Source: Chlorops oryzae (lineage: Eukaryota; Arthropoda; Insecta; Diptera; Chloropidae). Taken from it: a stretch of DNA of 64,000 bases. Within the stretch, counting starts at the first letter, position 1; each line of letters opens with the position of its first letter. The stretch covers positions 6,746,723-6,810,722 of the forward strand of contig CM035809.1 of assembly GCA_020466095.1 (NCBI GenBank), written 5' to 3'. The position numbers and the translations under genes were made by a program. The notes beneath the pieces were generated by a model. It made no database searches. It was not told the DNA's origin and worked only from the letters and a program-made list of their open reading frames with translations. Below, in pieces: positions 23,773-34,867 of this stretch.

Positions 23773-24027
23773 AAAAGAATTTGTGGAAAAATGGAGAATA
23801 AAACAGGGAAGTAAATTTGAAGGAAATAATACGGGGGGAACGGAAAATAAGTTGCCAACCAATAAATAGTTGCTTTCATCGCGCCTTCCAAAATGTTACC
23901 ACAAGCTCTTTCAAGAAATTCCTATAGAATCTTTTTTTTAAATTTTTTAAGCATAAAATCTTTTATTTCTCAATTTTTTAAAAATGTAAATTATCTACTT
24001 TTCAAACAAACAAAAAAAAAAAAAAAT

Positions 24028-24092
24028 AACGCTCGCTGGAGCAGGGATCGAACCTGCCGACCTTGTTTTTTTACAAGAATTCATATCAAAAT
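24028..24092 (-). other. tRNA-like 3' half
   Basis: On the minus strand a perfect T-arm (GCAGG-TTCGATC-CCTGC) with B box AGGTTCGATCCC, preceded by a five-pair stem CTTGT/ACAAG around an A-rich loop. No D-arm or A box is visible, so this is a fragment. Confidence 0.5.
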
Positions 24093-24104
24093 TAAGAAGT
24101 CATC

Positions 24105-24366
24105 GAAATGTACTTCAAGATTTGATATCGTACTTACTATGATATAATATCGTAGTTCCTAAGATGGAATATGATAGATCCCACGATGGAATATCGTTAA
24201 ATCTACGTTATATTTACATCGTTGAAATCAATGACATTCCTCATCGTAGAATCTACTGCAAAGCTGTCGTAGAATCTAAGATATCTTGCAAATGGAGCTA
24301 TATCAATTGCGGATATAATAGATACTACGTCAGATATCATAGATTCTACGAAGAATTTTTTGAGTG
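24105..24366. repeat. Array of TAGATTCTACGA-type motifs
   Basis: The motif and its complement occur in mixed orientation (GTAGAATCTA, TAGATTCTACG, ATCGTAGTTCCTAAG and variants), often preceded by ATCAT or followed by ATGGAATAT. The same motifs lie at 23525-23660 and, in copy 1, at 20735-20830. Confidence 0.7.
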
Positions 24367-26239
24367 TAAGGGTACATGGGCTGCACAAAAGATCTCTAAG
24401 GTCGTGGCGCTCTCACTGTCTAAATAATGATAATATGGCACCGTTGGTAGTTTTTTAGGAAAAAATATATCCTAAACAACCCATAGAAAGGCCAACATTT
24501 CCTTGATTTAAATTTTGAAGTTTTCTTAGCACAAAAACTTGGTAGCCTGAAAATTTCCTAAAGGCTTTTCTCTCCTTAAGGTCTGCCCTTAAGACCAGAA
24601 TGTGTCGTTAATCTAGGGAAGATTATCCCATATGGCAATAGCGCTATATGGATTTGTTAAATTTTTAGTGCAGGGTCGGAGGACTACCTGAAAATAGCTT
24701 TAAGATGAACCCTTTTATTAGGAGCTTTAAAAAATTTTATCAAAAAATATTCGTTTCGGCCAAATTTACATCCTAAAACTCCTTAAGTGGCTTAAAAACT
24801 TGAGGCTAAATAGAAAATATAACATCATTCTTTCCTCATGTAGAAAATGAGTCATGGAAATACTTTCATACCGAAAATTTTGCTATAGTTTAAAGTTTTT
24901 GACATAATATTATCTTATCTTTGTTATTTTTTTTTTCTTAAATATTACTTTTTATTTTGATAATCCTCATGACTTTCAATTTCAAAAAAGAATACTCTTA
25001 CCTCCCACTTATTGTCGCAACGAAAATTCCGGCATTTAAAATTCAAAGGAACTTAACTACCATCACATAACAAAATTTGCAAGAAACACTCCATTTTATA
25101 CTATCGAACGAACTTTAACAACGCAAAGCTGACTCCATTTTATTGCTTGCAGGCAATGTGAGGCACAAGAACAACACGATACAGACAATGTGACGACTTC
25201 AAGGACATTTGTTTGTATTTGCTTAGTGCTAGTTCACACCGATATATATAAATATATATATATATAAATATATATATGAGAATATCTGAAGTTTCATATG
25301 TAGGTATGACTTCCTGTGGAAGTGGTTTGCACATGTGTCCATTAAAGTGTTTGTGTGTGGTTGTGTGTGTATAGCCTAGCAAATAGCTAGTTGTAAGCTC
25401 TAAAGGAACAGTCAAACGTAACTATGTCAATGTGTCCACACAAATGCTGCAAAGTGTGTCAAAGGAGCAAGAGCCAGTTCAATTGACTTCCAAATGTTTT
25501 CCCCTTTTATTTTTTGTCGAATTTTCTTTCATTTTATGAAGCAAAAAAATAAAGAAAAAAATTTAATTTTTAAGTTTTCCACAACTTTTTTTTTCGTTGC
25601 TCCTCATTGAGTAAATTTTCCATTTGATTACACAACCCAGCACTGGCATACGCAATCCATTGTGCTAAAATAACGAAAGCATGACTAAAATGAGTAATTC
25701 CTGGAGTAAATGGGGCCCGTGATTAAGAGCAATAAACACATTAGTTTCTTCAAAACTTCCATGTCACTTGCATAAGCTGCTTAAGACTTCGTTTTAAAAA
25801 ATCTTAAAAATTATTAATTATTCTCCTGTTTTGAAGAAATATTATTTTTTTGTTATATTTTTGTTCATTTTTTTTCATTTTTTTCAATTGTATTTTTTTT
25901 ATTTAAAAAAATAAAACCTTAAATTCAAATTAAACTAACACTTGAGCGACTTGCTTTTCTGTTTTCCGGTTCTTTTTATTTCAACGTCTTCTTCGAGCGC
26001 GTGTTGAGGACGGACTGTTTTTGTTTGTTGTCGTTTTAACAATTGAAAGCAAGGAAGTTCAGAGCAATGTGTATGTGGTGGATTTGTAGCTATTCACACC
26101 ACATACACACTCCACTAAAAGGGGCAGTGGTTGGTAGAATGTGTGCTGCTGCTTTGCACTGAGAAAAATTTGTAAGAAAAACTTTTAATTTTTTTCCAAT
26201 ATGTATGAATTTTTTTTTTTTTTTTTTTGTATAATCGAC
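24367..26239. other. No gene seen
   Basis: AT-rich, with an AT dinucleotide tract near 25241-25277 and poly-T near 26209. The frame at 25140-25415 is low-complexity (Tyr/Ile run) and not a gene. Confidence 0.45.
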
Positions 26240-26243
26240 TTAA

Positions 26244-26637
26244 CCCTTTCACTTTCATTGAGACAATACATTCGAAGAAATATTTTGATTGCATTTTTCA
26301 TCTGCTTTGATTATTTCTCAATAAAATTTCATTGAGAACAATGTTAGCAAAATAAAAAATTTTTGAAATATTTTTATCTTTAAGTCACGCTTAACTCTTT
26401 CACTACCATTTTTTTGGAGCAATACAAAAAAATGATGTGAGATCCATCTTTAAGTTGCTTTGATTCTTACTGAAAAAATGTCATTGATACAATGACATTT
26501 TTTGTTAAATTTTCTCCTAATGTCGACTTAACCCTTTCACTACCGTTGAGACAATAAACTCTCAAAAAATGATTTAAGATCCGTTTTTCATATGCTTCGA
26601 TTCTATTATATACGAGACAAATTTGGTAGTGAAGGGG
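26244..26637. mobile_element. piggyBac-like MITE with repeated end, 394 bp
   Basis: Flanked by TTAA on both sides. The left end CCCTTTCACTTTCATTGAGA recurs in direct orientation with its TTAA at 26391 and 26528, giving a tandem unit of about 140-150 bp. The right end is the inverted GGTAGTGAAGGGG. No coding capacity. Confidence 0.75.
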
Positions 26638-26846
26638 TTAAATGGAAAATATTCTTGAGAAAAAATTGTGCAAAGGTGTAATTTTTGGCAGAAAAATAAA
26701 AAATCTTACAGAAGCAGTCAAAATTTTTATTGAGACATAATTTCTTGTTTGAAAAAACTCGAGAAAATGGTCAAATAAAGTACTTTAAAGGCATTAAATT
26801 GTGCTTTACTTTAATCCGATCTACCGGGGAAAATTTTTTAATTTTT

Positions 26847-26852
26847 TTTATT
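26847..26852 (-). terminator. Poly(A) signal of FREP gene A
   Basis: AATAAA on the minus strand, about 45 bp after the stop codon. Confidence 0.6.
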
Positions 26853-26896
26853 TTTTGTACAGTTTTCTTCCATAATACTCCGAAATGTTTTCACAT

Positions 26897-28078
26897 TCAG
26901 ATATTACCAACAGGTCTCAATGCCATATGTACATACTTCCAAGTATGATCCTTTCCCATCCAATTATCCCATGAAATGCCTTTCATAGCATCTTCTTGAT
27001 ACATGCCGTTCAAATGACTAAATTTGGAAGATATTGATTCTTTTTAGTACGCATTTAACCATCTTAAATTTTATTTGGAACTCACCCTTTGCCGCAATCC
27101 GCGCCGAACCACCATCCACCCATTGTTTTCTCAGCACAATTTTCATCCTTCATGGCATCATTATCATTATCTCTGGTCGAAAATTCATGTCCAACACTCG
27201 ACATGAGTGGCTCACCAGCATTTCCGATGTAAGTTCCCAAAAGTCTTAATGCGTATTTCGATTCCTCATTCCCGACAAGGACGCTGCTAAAGTACGCATT
27301 CTTCTTCTCATTCATATGATTCTGTACGGTTATCCAAAGCTCATGTGGACGTGAACTTGTTATGGCATTTATTAGATCCAATCCCAACCAATGCTCTCCT
27401 GTTAGATCGCCAAATCCACGCTTGTACATATTCCAATCGCGGTTGAATTCCAATTTTCCATCCATACGACGCTGGATGATCATCCAATCCAAATCATCGC
27501 CCTTATGACAATACGCAAAGAATTCACCCACATAGGAGTCTTTCATCTCCATTTTATAGACGCCGCTCTTCTTGCCACCCCTCAATGCTTCATTACAATC
27601 GTATGGCAATCGGGCGCCCTGCTGATTCTTTCTCAATCCTTCGAAGGCATCGCGAATCGTTGCGGTCAACGAAAGCTCACTCTTTTGAATCGGGTAAGCG
27701 AAGCTGTGTTGTCTATTCAAAGCAAATCGATAGAAATTATTATATAGAACCGTTCAGCAGATAAATTGATCTAGAGACTACTCACAGCACTGGTGGTTCC
27801 TCTTTACCGAATTTGAGAACCCATTCGGGTAGCATGTTTCCTGGTCCAACTGGCCGTCCAAATGTTGGATCCATCCTAGTCACAACATCTTCAACATCCT
27901 GCGAAAAACGAAAAACACCATATCATTTATCATATCGATCGGATCATATAGACTGGATATATGAATATGTCAACAGATATTCCCATACCTTGGTCACCTC
28001 GTTGCCTTGTGGGCCATCGTCGGCGAAAATCTGCGAAACGCAGATTAGCAGCAATAGGAGGCAGCTCTTGGTATGCAT
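26897..28078 (-). CDS. Fibrinogen-related protein (FREP), gene A
   Basis: Four exons on the minus strand: 28078-27989, 27898-27786, 27712-27086 and 27017-26897. All have GT/AG borders and joined phases, for a protein of about 316 residues. Residues 1-19 (MHTKSCLLLLLICVSQIFA) look like a signal peptide, so it is secreted. The fibrinogen C-terminal (FReD) domain runs from about 104 to 312. Visible marks are the DCNEAL start, WMIIQRRMDG, GFGDLTGEHWLGLD, the Ca2+-site STRDNDND, NCA..GGWWF..C and HLNGMY; all four domain cysteines are present. No collagen region. Such lectins bind sugars or acetyl groups on microbes in other insects; the ligand here is unknown. The neighbour at 31078-32146 is a paralogue in the same orientation. 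Confidence 0.9.
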
Positions 28079-28133
28079 GTCTCTCGATTAAGCTTGAGTC
28101 TGATACTAAAGCAAAGACACAGAGTTCAGTCAG

Positions 28134-28142
28134 CTTTTATTA
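28134..28142 (-). promoter_or_regulatory. Possible TATA box of FREP gene A
   Basis: TAATAAAAG on the minus strand, about 35 bp ahead of TATCAGAC, which could serve as an initiator. That start would give a short 5' leader of about 25 bp before the ATG at 28078. Confidence 0.3.
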
Positions 28143-31056
28143 CTTCTTGAAAAAATATATGGACCGAACTATCGCTGAAATAAATTATTTACTTATAAAT
28201 AAACCTGTGATTGCGCTTAGCAATATTTATGAAGATATCAATTCAACACGGTGAGGAATTAAGAGGTTATCATTGAGATTCACTAAGCACAATCAGAGCA
28301 GCACAGGTCGCTCGATCGATCGGTCGGTCTAATCTAAGAACTTGTTTTAAAAGATGTACATATAAATTGATGCTCAATAGTTTTCCATTGAATTATTTTA
28401 ATTGATTTGTAACTAAGATTAGAGTTTTTAAATGGTTCAACATTTTGCAAAAACAAAGTATTACCATAATTAATTGATGACCTCGAACTTTCTACTTAGT
28501 TTCACATTTCCAGGTGTTTCTTTTTGCCATTTATAGAGCAGAAATTCTTCTTCTTCGGATTTCTCACCCCGATTAAAAATTGGCTCCACTAAATTGACAT
28601 TGTCCCCTATTGTTTGATATTGATGGCAACTGCCTTCTTTTGGGCTTCATTCTGTAAGGTTCATGGGCGTATTTACAGTAGGGCAGGGAGGGCAGCTGCC
28701 TGAAAAGAGTTTTCCAGGAGTATCAAGAAATGAGACAAGGCCGGCAAGATCATTTTTCATAAGATAAAAGGAAACCTATGCTTACAACACCTATGAACAG
28801 ACGCCAAAGTGCTAACATACATATAGAACAAACTATTTGTACCTTGTCCCTCCCTGATTGAGATTCTGGATACGCCCATGGTAAGGTTTCCTTCGAAGAT
28901 ATTGTTCTACATACTTTTGGGGCACCAATTTAGGGTTAATAACTCGTTCGATAGTCCTGAAATAACAATCTTTATTATTGATCAAATAAAGGCGGTCGGT
29001 CGTCTTCAAATCTTAAAATCTTATAATTATATCAAAACATAACGGTCTTAAAATTAGGCATAAATACACAAAGAAACATTTCATGCTTTCAAATTTAAAG
29101 CAAGGACAAATTGTCGCACAGAATTTTTTGATGTCATTGTGATCCTCAGGACATCCTTAGCGAATCCGGGATGCATTTTTTTCCTACTGTTGTTAGAAAA
29201 AGTCCAAATATAACTGGTAAATAATGACTTCATTTGTTACGTTAGAACAATTACTAGTAATACTGGGCCAAATATTTCTTTGGCAAAAATAAAAGGTTTT
29301 GAAATAACATACTTTCTCCAACATAAAAAAATTTGATCATTGTAAAGTCTCCATTTCTTAGGAATCCAAAATCATCTTGTTTATGGAAGGTAGTACACGG
29401 CTTGAGCTTAATATTATTAATACCACTGATTTCCTTAAAGTGACGCATCATAGGTCCGTCCCGATAAATTCTTCTAGAAAATGGTAACACATGATAAGTC
29501 TGATTATCTGATCCATTATTATTTTTGGATTCAGTAAACTGGACATCAATGGTATCAAATTATTTAATTGGAGTAACGGTTATTTGATATATATGACAAA
29601 GCCTTTTATTTGCCCTAGAAAACATAATAATTGGCCTGTTTAACTGTTGAGCTTGTTTGACTGATTAATAGAAGTTAAGTTTCTTACAGTAGATTTTTTC
29701 AATGAATACAAGTCAAAAAATACTTATCTTTGACTTTTACTATAAAATCATACTGTTCTCTATAAATAATCAAAGGACAACTTTGAATGGAGATGTAAAT
29801 ACCATATATCTATTCCAAAGGATTTTATTTTCTAGTGAGTTCGGTCAACAGGCGGACCGTGGCACTGCGTTTTTTCTGGACTGTTGTGCCACACTCAAAA
29901 AATGAAATGAAGGATATTCGCCATTCCTGTATGACGTAGAAAGTTACTAAGTAATACTCCCTTAGAACTACTTTACCCAAAAATAAAATTCCTGGTTTTT
30001 GGAGGACTTTTCTCCAGACCATAGGAAAAGAACCGAGTTACCATTGTAGACCGATCTTTCCAATACTTACTTTAAGGGAACAAATGGCGATCTTTCAGCC
30101 TTTTAATGTAAGCGAGTCCACGTTTCTCTCATTATTAATCACAATTTCGCTAAAAGTGCCGCAAAGGGGCCTCCACATAAATACAACAGAACCATTGGAT
30201 AAGGATCTCGATCTTCTGATCCCCACTCTTTCATTTTGATACAGTTATATGGACAATAATGTTAAATTTGTGTTAGCTTTTGATAATCAACACACAACCA
30301 CTTCCCTAGAAAACCATAATAATGGCCTTCTTGATTTAACGAGCTTGTTATACTTTTAACTAGCGAAGAAGTTTCCTTGCAGAGATTTAAGGGGAAAGTA
30401 AAGAAAGTCTCTCATCTTTGATCTCATTTTGAAAAATTTGTTTAAAAAGAAAAAAATTTAAATCGGGAGAGTAAAGACCAAACTTTCGAAAGGACTTCTC
30501 ATTATGTCTTGTAACTCTGCCGTCACTGGTTATATAACATTCAACACAATACCCTAAAGGACGACAGAGGCTCCTTTTTTATTTTTAAGACCCTGAAATG
30601 GATTTTTTTAAGAACTTAAAGTACCTAAAAAGAGTAAAATGGTTTCAGTTCAATTTGCAGAGTCTTTTCTAAGCTTTCTATTTCCACTAATATAGTCAAA
30701 TATTATGAATATCATATTGTGATGCGATAAAATTAAAGTTTTGGTAGTATAAAAGATATAGATCCTTCCCATGACTTCTAAGGGAGTGTTTAAAAAGAGA
30801 GAAGCCGAAAACTTCTTTCAGAACTTACCTATCATCGAATTCTTAGCTTCATTCAATCTTCTTCAATGATGGGAAGAACTGACCTTACTTAACTCACTCT
30901 AAATTAAGACACATTCTGATGAGTGCTCTCAGTTATTTCCCAAGCTGCGATCAATAATTTAACAAAATAAATTTTTGTGTACAATTTGGAGAAAAACTTT
31001 TTATTTTGAAAAATTTTCATTTAATATTTTTCTTTACATTTTTTCATTATAAATTT
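28143..31056. other. Intergenic between the two FREP genes; one MITE
   Basis: Contains a hAT-like MITE at 28662-28880. Otherwise no supported gene. A minus-strand frame at 29254-29490 has an unusually protein-like composition, but I see no domain, start context or partner exons, so I do not call it. Confidence 0.45.
28662..28880. mobile_element. hAT-like MITE, 219 bp
   Basis: Ends CATGGGCGTATTTACAG and, reverse-complemented, CATGGGCGTATCCAGA. They are flanked by a perfect 8-bp duplication GTAAGGTT (28654-28661 and 28881-28888), as made by hAT transposases. Confidence 0.8.
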
Positions 31057-31062
31057 TTTATT
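31057..31062 (-). terminator. Poly(A) signal of FREP gene B
   Basis: AATAAA on the minus strand, about 16 bp after the stop codon at 31078. Confidence 0.55.
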
Positions 31063-31077
31063 TTTTGCTGAATTTCC

Positions 31078-32146
31078 CTATTTAAATTTCATAATTGTTT
31101 TCTCGTCCCCCATAGGCTTCTTCTTCTTGTCCCATGGTCTTATAGCCATATGAACATATTTCAACGAGTAGTCACGTCCAAGCCAACTGTACCAATGTAT
31201 GCCAGATGCGAAGGGTGCGTCATCATTACGATAAAGTCCATTGAAGTGACTGAAACGATCAAAGAAGAAGAAAAAAATTAAAATTAAAAATCCCCAGAAA
31301 ATTTTATTCCTCCAAAAAAATTGTTTCTTTCTCACCTATCACGGCAATTTCCGAACCACCAAGCTCCACTTGTTAGCTGAGCGCAATTACCATCAGGCTT
31401 GCTATCATTGTCGGCATCCTTGGTCGAGAATTGATTACCAACTTGATAGCGGAACGAATCACCAGCCGATCCAGTATAGTCTCCCAATGCAATCAGCGTG
31501 TAATTTGAACTCTCATCACCGACCAAAAATTGATCATACCGTGCATATCGTCGATTATCCTTGTGATCCTTCATTTCAAACCAAATCTCTTGTCGCTTCT
31601 GTGCTGTTATCGCACTCAAATAGTCCAGACCCAACCAATATTCCCCATTCAAATCGCCGAATCCATTCGAATAACTTTTCCAATCACGATAGAAATCGAT
31701 TAAACCATTCATACGACGTTGAATGATCATCCAATTTCCCGAATTCGTTTTCAAACAGTACGCGAACATTTCACCCATCCCGGGAACATACATCTTATAA
31801 ACACCGCTACCCTTATTACCCTCCATAGCTTCATCACAGTCTCGTGGATATTTTGGATCGTCATCGACCGAATACTCCACCATATTGGCAATGTCACGCA
31901 AATCCATCAGAATCCTCATCTCATCCTTATCGCCAGTGTAGGAAATATTTTCCGCAAGAAACCTTAAATAAGAACATAACGAAAGTTTGAGAGAAGAGAT
32001 ATTTACAGAGAAATAAAAACGTCTCACATGTCAGAAACTTCTTCCATCATAGGCGGCGAGTATAGAACTCCTGCCTCATCGCGGGTCGGATCAGCGTTTG
32101 TTCCGCATATTAGAATCGCAATGAACAGGCACAACTGGTAACACAT
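31078..32146 (-). CDS. Fibrinogen-related protein (FREP), gene B
   Basis: Three exons on the minus strand: 32146-32028, 31962-31336 and 31249-31078, giving about 305 residues. I chose the ATG at 32146 (context GGCAAAATG). The in-frame ATG at 32167 lies only about 8 bp after the inferred transcription start. Residues 1-18 (MCYQLCLFIAILICGTNA) are a signal peptide. The FReD domain spans about 80-290: RDCDEAMEG, WMIIQRRMNGLIDFYRDW, GFGDLNGEYWLGLD, STKDADND (Ca2+ site), NCAQ..GAWWFGNC, HFNGLY. The four cysteines are in place. It ends in a Lys-rich tail (DKKKKP). The middle exon is 627 nt, exactly as in gene A, and both flanking introns match gene A in phase. This points to tandem duplication. Role inferred as a secreted recognition lectin. 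Confidence 0.9.
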
Positions 32147-32200
32147 TTTGCCACTTAAAAGCTGCATCAACTACTGCCTGGCGATTTGTGAACTTAGAGC

Positions 32201-32207
32201 ATTTATA
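32201..32207 (-). promoter_or_regulatory. TATA box of FREP gene B
   Basis: TATAAAT on the minus strand, 32 bp ahead of GGCAGTAG (A at 32175), an initiator-like start. The spacing fits a standard fly core promoter. Confidence 0.5.
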
Positions 32208-32879
32208 AAGCCAGCTAGAGAAACACTTTCTAGGTTCTTTCCGATAATGCAGATCGCAGTCAGGTCGGAGTTAATTAAAAATGATTAGTGCTCTTTTGAT
32301 ATTCATATAATTTTTTTTTTTTTCAATGTTTTGCTTATGGGTATATAAATAGTCAACGCTGATAAAGCACTTCATTTGCGTAAAATGCTTAGAAGAAGCA
32401 TTTCTTGTTCTTCCATGGAACTTGTCATTTGTGTGTGTGTGAGCTCTGAATGGAATAGAACAGGTGTTTTCTTACTCAAAAGAAATTTTTTTTTTGTCGG
32501 ATTGTCAGGTTTGCCGGCTGTACTCTAGTTTGGATCTAAAAAAAAAAAGAATTTCCCCGTAATGCATTTTAAAGATCGAATGAGAGGGAAATTAATCGAT
32601 TTCCAAGCGGTGGAATAATAGGTAATAGATAGGCAATGTTTTGATTTGATGCATTACACAATTGGGTATCACTTAACCAAATTTTTTGAGCTATGTAATT
32701 CGGGTTTGTTAATCACGAAAATGGAATCCATTTTTTTTTCCAAGATACAGTTTTCGAGATATAGGCAAAAACAGAGTTTTTTTGGTTACTGTAGTACTTG
32801 AGTTACTTCGGTTTGTTTATTTCAAAATATCTCATGAACGCTTTGGAGAACAATGGCTTCAGGATAAGTCCTTCAAAAA

Positions 32880-33130
32880 CTGCGCACTTATCCTGCTAAG
32901 TCTCTGATTCTTTGTTCTCCGATGCCAGACATCATGCTGAATGGCGATATTCCTCTCACGTGCAGTAAGTTTAAGCATCTAGGATCAGTAATTAGTCAAG
33001 GTGGGAATAGTTTAGATGATGTTCTCCATAGGTTAGGAGTCGGGTAGATGAAGTGAATAGAAAACTCAGAATATCTTTGAAACTGGAGAATACCACTTCA
33101 ACCCCAATAGAACATTGTGATATTCATAAC
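32880..33130 (+). pseudogene. RTE-type reverse transcriptase fragment
   Basis: Around 32936-33050 the frame reads LNGDIPLTCSKFKHLGSVIS, then QGGNSLDDVLHRL.VG and a stop where Trp is expected, then MK. This is the region after the catalytic core of RTE-like non-LTR retrotransposons (KYLGSVI, DV..RI..GW.KW). Stops and missing parts show it is dead. Confidence 0.6.
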
Positions 33131-33779
33131 ATGATATCAGGATATTCCCGCAAAATGAAGAAATTTTTATAGCATACGTTGCTGTACTATCATGATATCA
33201 ATTATTAATAAATTGTGCGTATTTAAATGAAAACATGAACCGAATCTATTTTGATCAAGTTATGAGTAGACATAAATATACAGGCATGCCATCATACAAT
33301 GAACTCAAGACACTACCGCAAAATGAAGAATGTTTGATAAAAATAATTTGTTGCATTATATGAGATCAAAAATATATCGAGTTGACTAATTTTCATGAGT
33401 CGAAATTGCAATCCTAGAAAGAAATTATGTTCGGATTTGAAATTGTAGCGAATATTCCTTCAAGAAATGATATCACAACATGCCGTGTATATGAAGAAAA
33501 AATGAGTTCAATAAATGTCTCCATATGATCAACAATTTGATGACAGTTGTATTCCTCAAAATATTATTTCAAAACTACATCAAACTGACTTGATGTTTTT
33601 GAATTCATTTTCATGTATCTGTCATTTATAAACTCACAAGCATAGCAGTTTTTGTTTCTCGGGGATAGTGTAGGGGATAGATAGAAATACTGAGAATTAC
33701 AGTTGGGGTAACAAAACTGGAGCGCATAAGATCTTCCTTTATTGGAGAAAGTGTGAAATTTTAAAATTCAATTGTAGGA
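33131..33779. other. No gene seen
   Basis: AT-rich. The phrase CCGCAAAATGAAGAA occurs twice (33149 and 33317), hinting at an old short duplication. Confidence 0.4.
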
Positions 33780-34573
33780 AAAATCGAAAAGGACAGCTTA
33801 AGTTGATATTGTCATATTCAAAGACGACCCGAGTCAAATGTTGAATTGGATAAAGTAACGCAGCTTCGGGACCTTGGTGTTCTGTTTGAGTCCAAGCTTC
33901 AGTTTACCTTACATGTAAAAGCTATTGTAAATAAATCTAAAAGTTTACTTGGATTTGTACAGCGTTGGTCAAAAGAGTTCACGGATCCTTATGTTACGAA
34001 GCTTTTATATACATACATCACTTGTAAAACCTACCCTAGAGTATGCTTCGCCAGTGTGGAGTCCTCAACAAAACCAAATACTCGGAGAGGCTGGAATCAG
34101 TTCAGAAGCAATTTTTGCTATTTGCTCTTCGTAGCCGTATGGACCAATCTTCGTACATTGTCCCACCCTATGAAAATCGACTAAAATTAATAAATCTTCT
34201 CACATTGTCTAGCCACAGGGTTGCCGCAAATGTGGTATTTCTTTATAAGCTTCTGTCTGGATTCTTGGACTCTAAAAATTTGCTGTAGCGAGTCCCATTG
34301 TTTGTTCCTCAACGCCTTCCCCGACATTATATCCCAATTAAGTTGGACTGGTGTAACGTAAACTATACTGACCTGGAACAATTTAGAGTAGTTTGTAGAG
34401 ACTACAATACATTGTATGGGAAGATATGTTTCTCTGACTCTCCTGAAGTACTAAAACTAAAAATTGTATATGTTTTAAACTCAACGCAGAGTTGAATTGT
34501 TAAATTTCATGTCTTAGCTGATAGATAAAGTTTATCTTGTAGCTGAGTATTATTATAAATAAATAAATAAGGA
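33780..34573 (+). pseudogene. 5'-truncated non-LTR retrotransposon (jockey-like RT end)
   Basis: Frames show LRDLGVLFESKLQFTLHV, SLLGFVQRWSKEF, LEYASPVWSPQQNQ, ERLESVQKQFLLFALRSR and PPYENRLKLINLLTL, the usual series at the C-terminal side of jockey-type reverse transcriptases. They lie in three different frames, so at least two frameshifts are present (near 34020 and 34060). The copy ends in a TAAA/AATA tail at about 34557-34572. It is non-functional. Confidence 0.8.
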
Positions 34574-34621
34574 AATAAATCCAGTCAAAAGGGCACTGTC
34601 AGTCGAACAGGGTGTTAGGAC

Positions 34622-34859
34622 CAGTGGCGTAGCGAGGACGTGGGCGATATGATCTAGCGAGGCCCTTATAACACTTTTTTTATACTTACGAATCTATGCC
34701 TGTATCCTTCAATCTTATGCTCGCTTGCATCGGAGTCTGATTTCTGCTGAAATATGATAATGCTGCTCCCTAAGTTCTTTTAAATCGTTCATTCAATTGA
34801 CTTCGTGCGAGGTCCATTTGGGCAATGGTCCACTTCGCCCACACCCAACTACGCCACTG
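34622..34859. mobile_element. hAT-like MITE, 238 bp
   Basis: Ends CAGTGGCGTAGCGAGG and, reverse-complemented, CAGTGGCGTAGTTGGG. They are flanked by GTTAGGAC and GTTGGGAC, an 8-bp duplication with one mismatch. Confidence 0.8.
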
Positions 34860-34867
34860 GTTGGGAC

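Larger units (their letters stand above)
21258..23980. repeat. Tandem duplication, copy 2 (about 2.72 kb)
   Basis: Same order of parts as copy 1: first-exon/promoter block, SINE, TIR-element left end, nested MITE and tRNA-like module. It then continues beyond the duplicated segment to the right end of the TIR element at 24366. Differences from copy 1 include a damaged B box at 22430 and scattered indels. Confidence 0.9.
22856..24366. mobile_element. Composite TIR element, 1511 bp
   Basis: Ends CACTGAAAAAATTTTTC (left) and, reverse-complemented, CACTCAAAAAATTCTTC (right), flanked by TA. Just inside both ends are arrays of a TAGATTCTACGA/TCGTAGAATCTA motif. The centre carries a nested TTA-flanked MITE (22978-23518), a plus-strand tRNA-like module (23702) and a minus-strand tRNA-like module (24028). 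No transposase is present, so it would be non-autonomous. A copy truncated on the right begins at 20055 in duplication copy 1. Confidence 0.6.

Noticed and set aside
29254..29490. 78-codon minus-strand frame with ordinary amino-acid balance
   Set aside because: No domain, no signal peptide, no matching exons. Kept only as a remark.
31370..31967. Plus-strand frames of 118 and 82 codons
   Set aside because: They are antisense to the core exon of FREP gene B.
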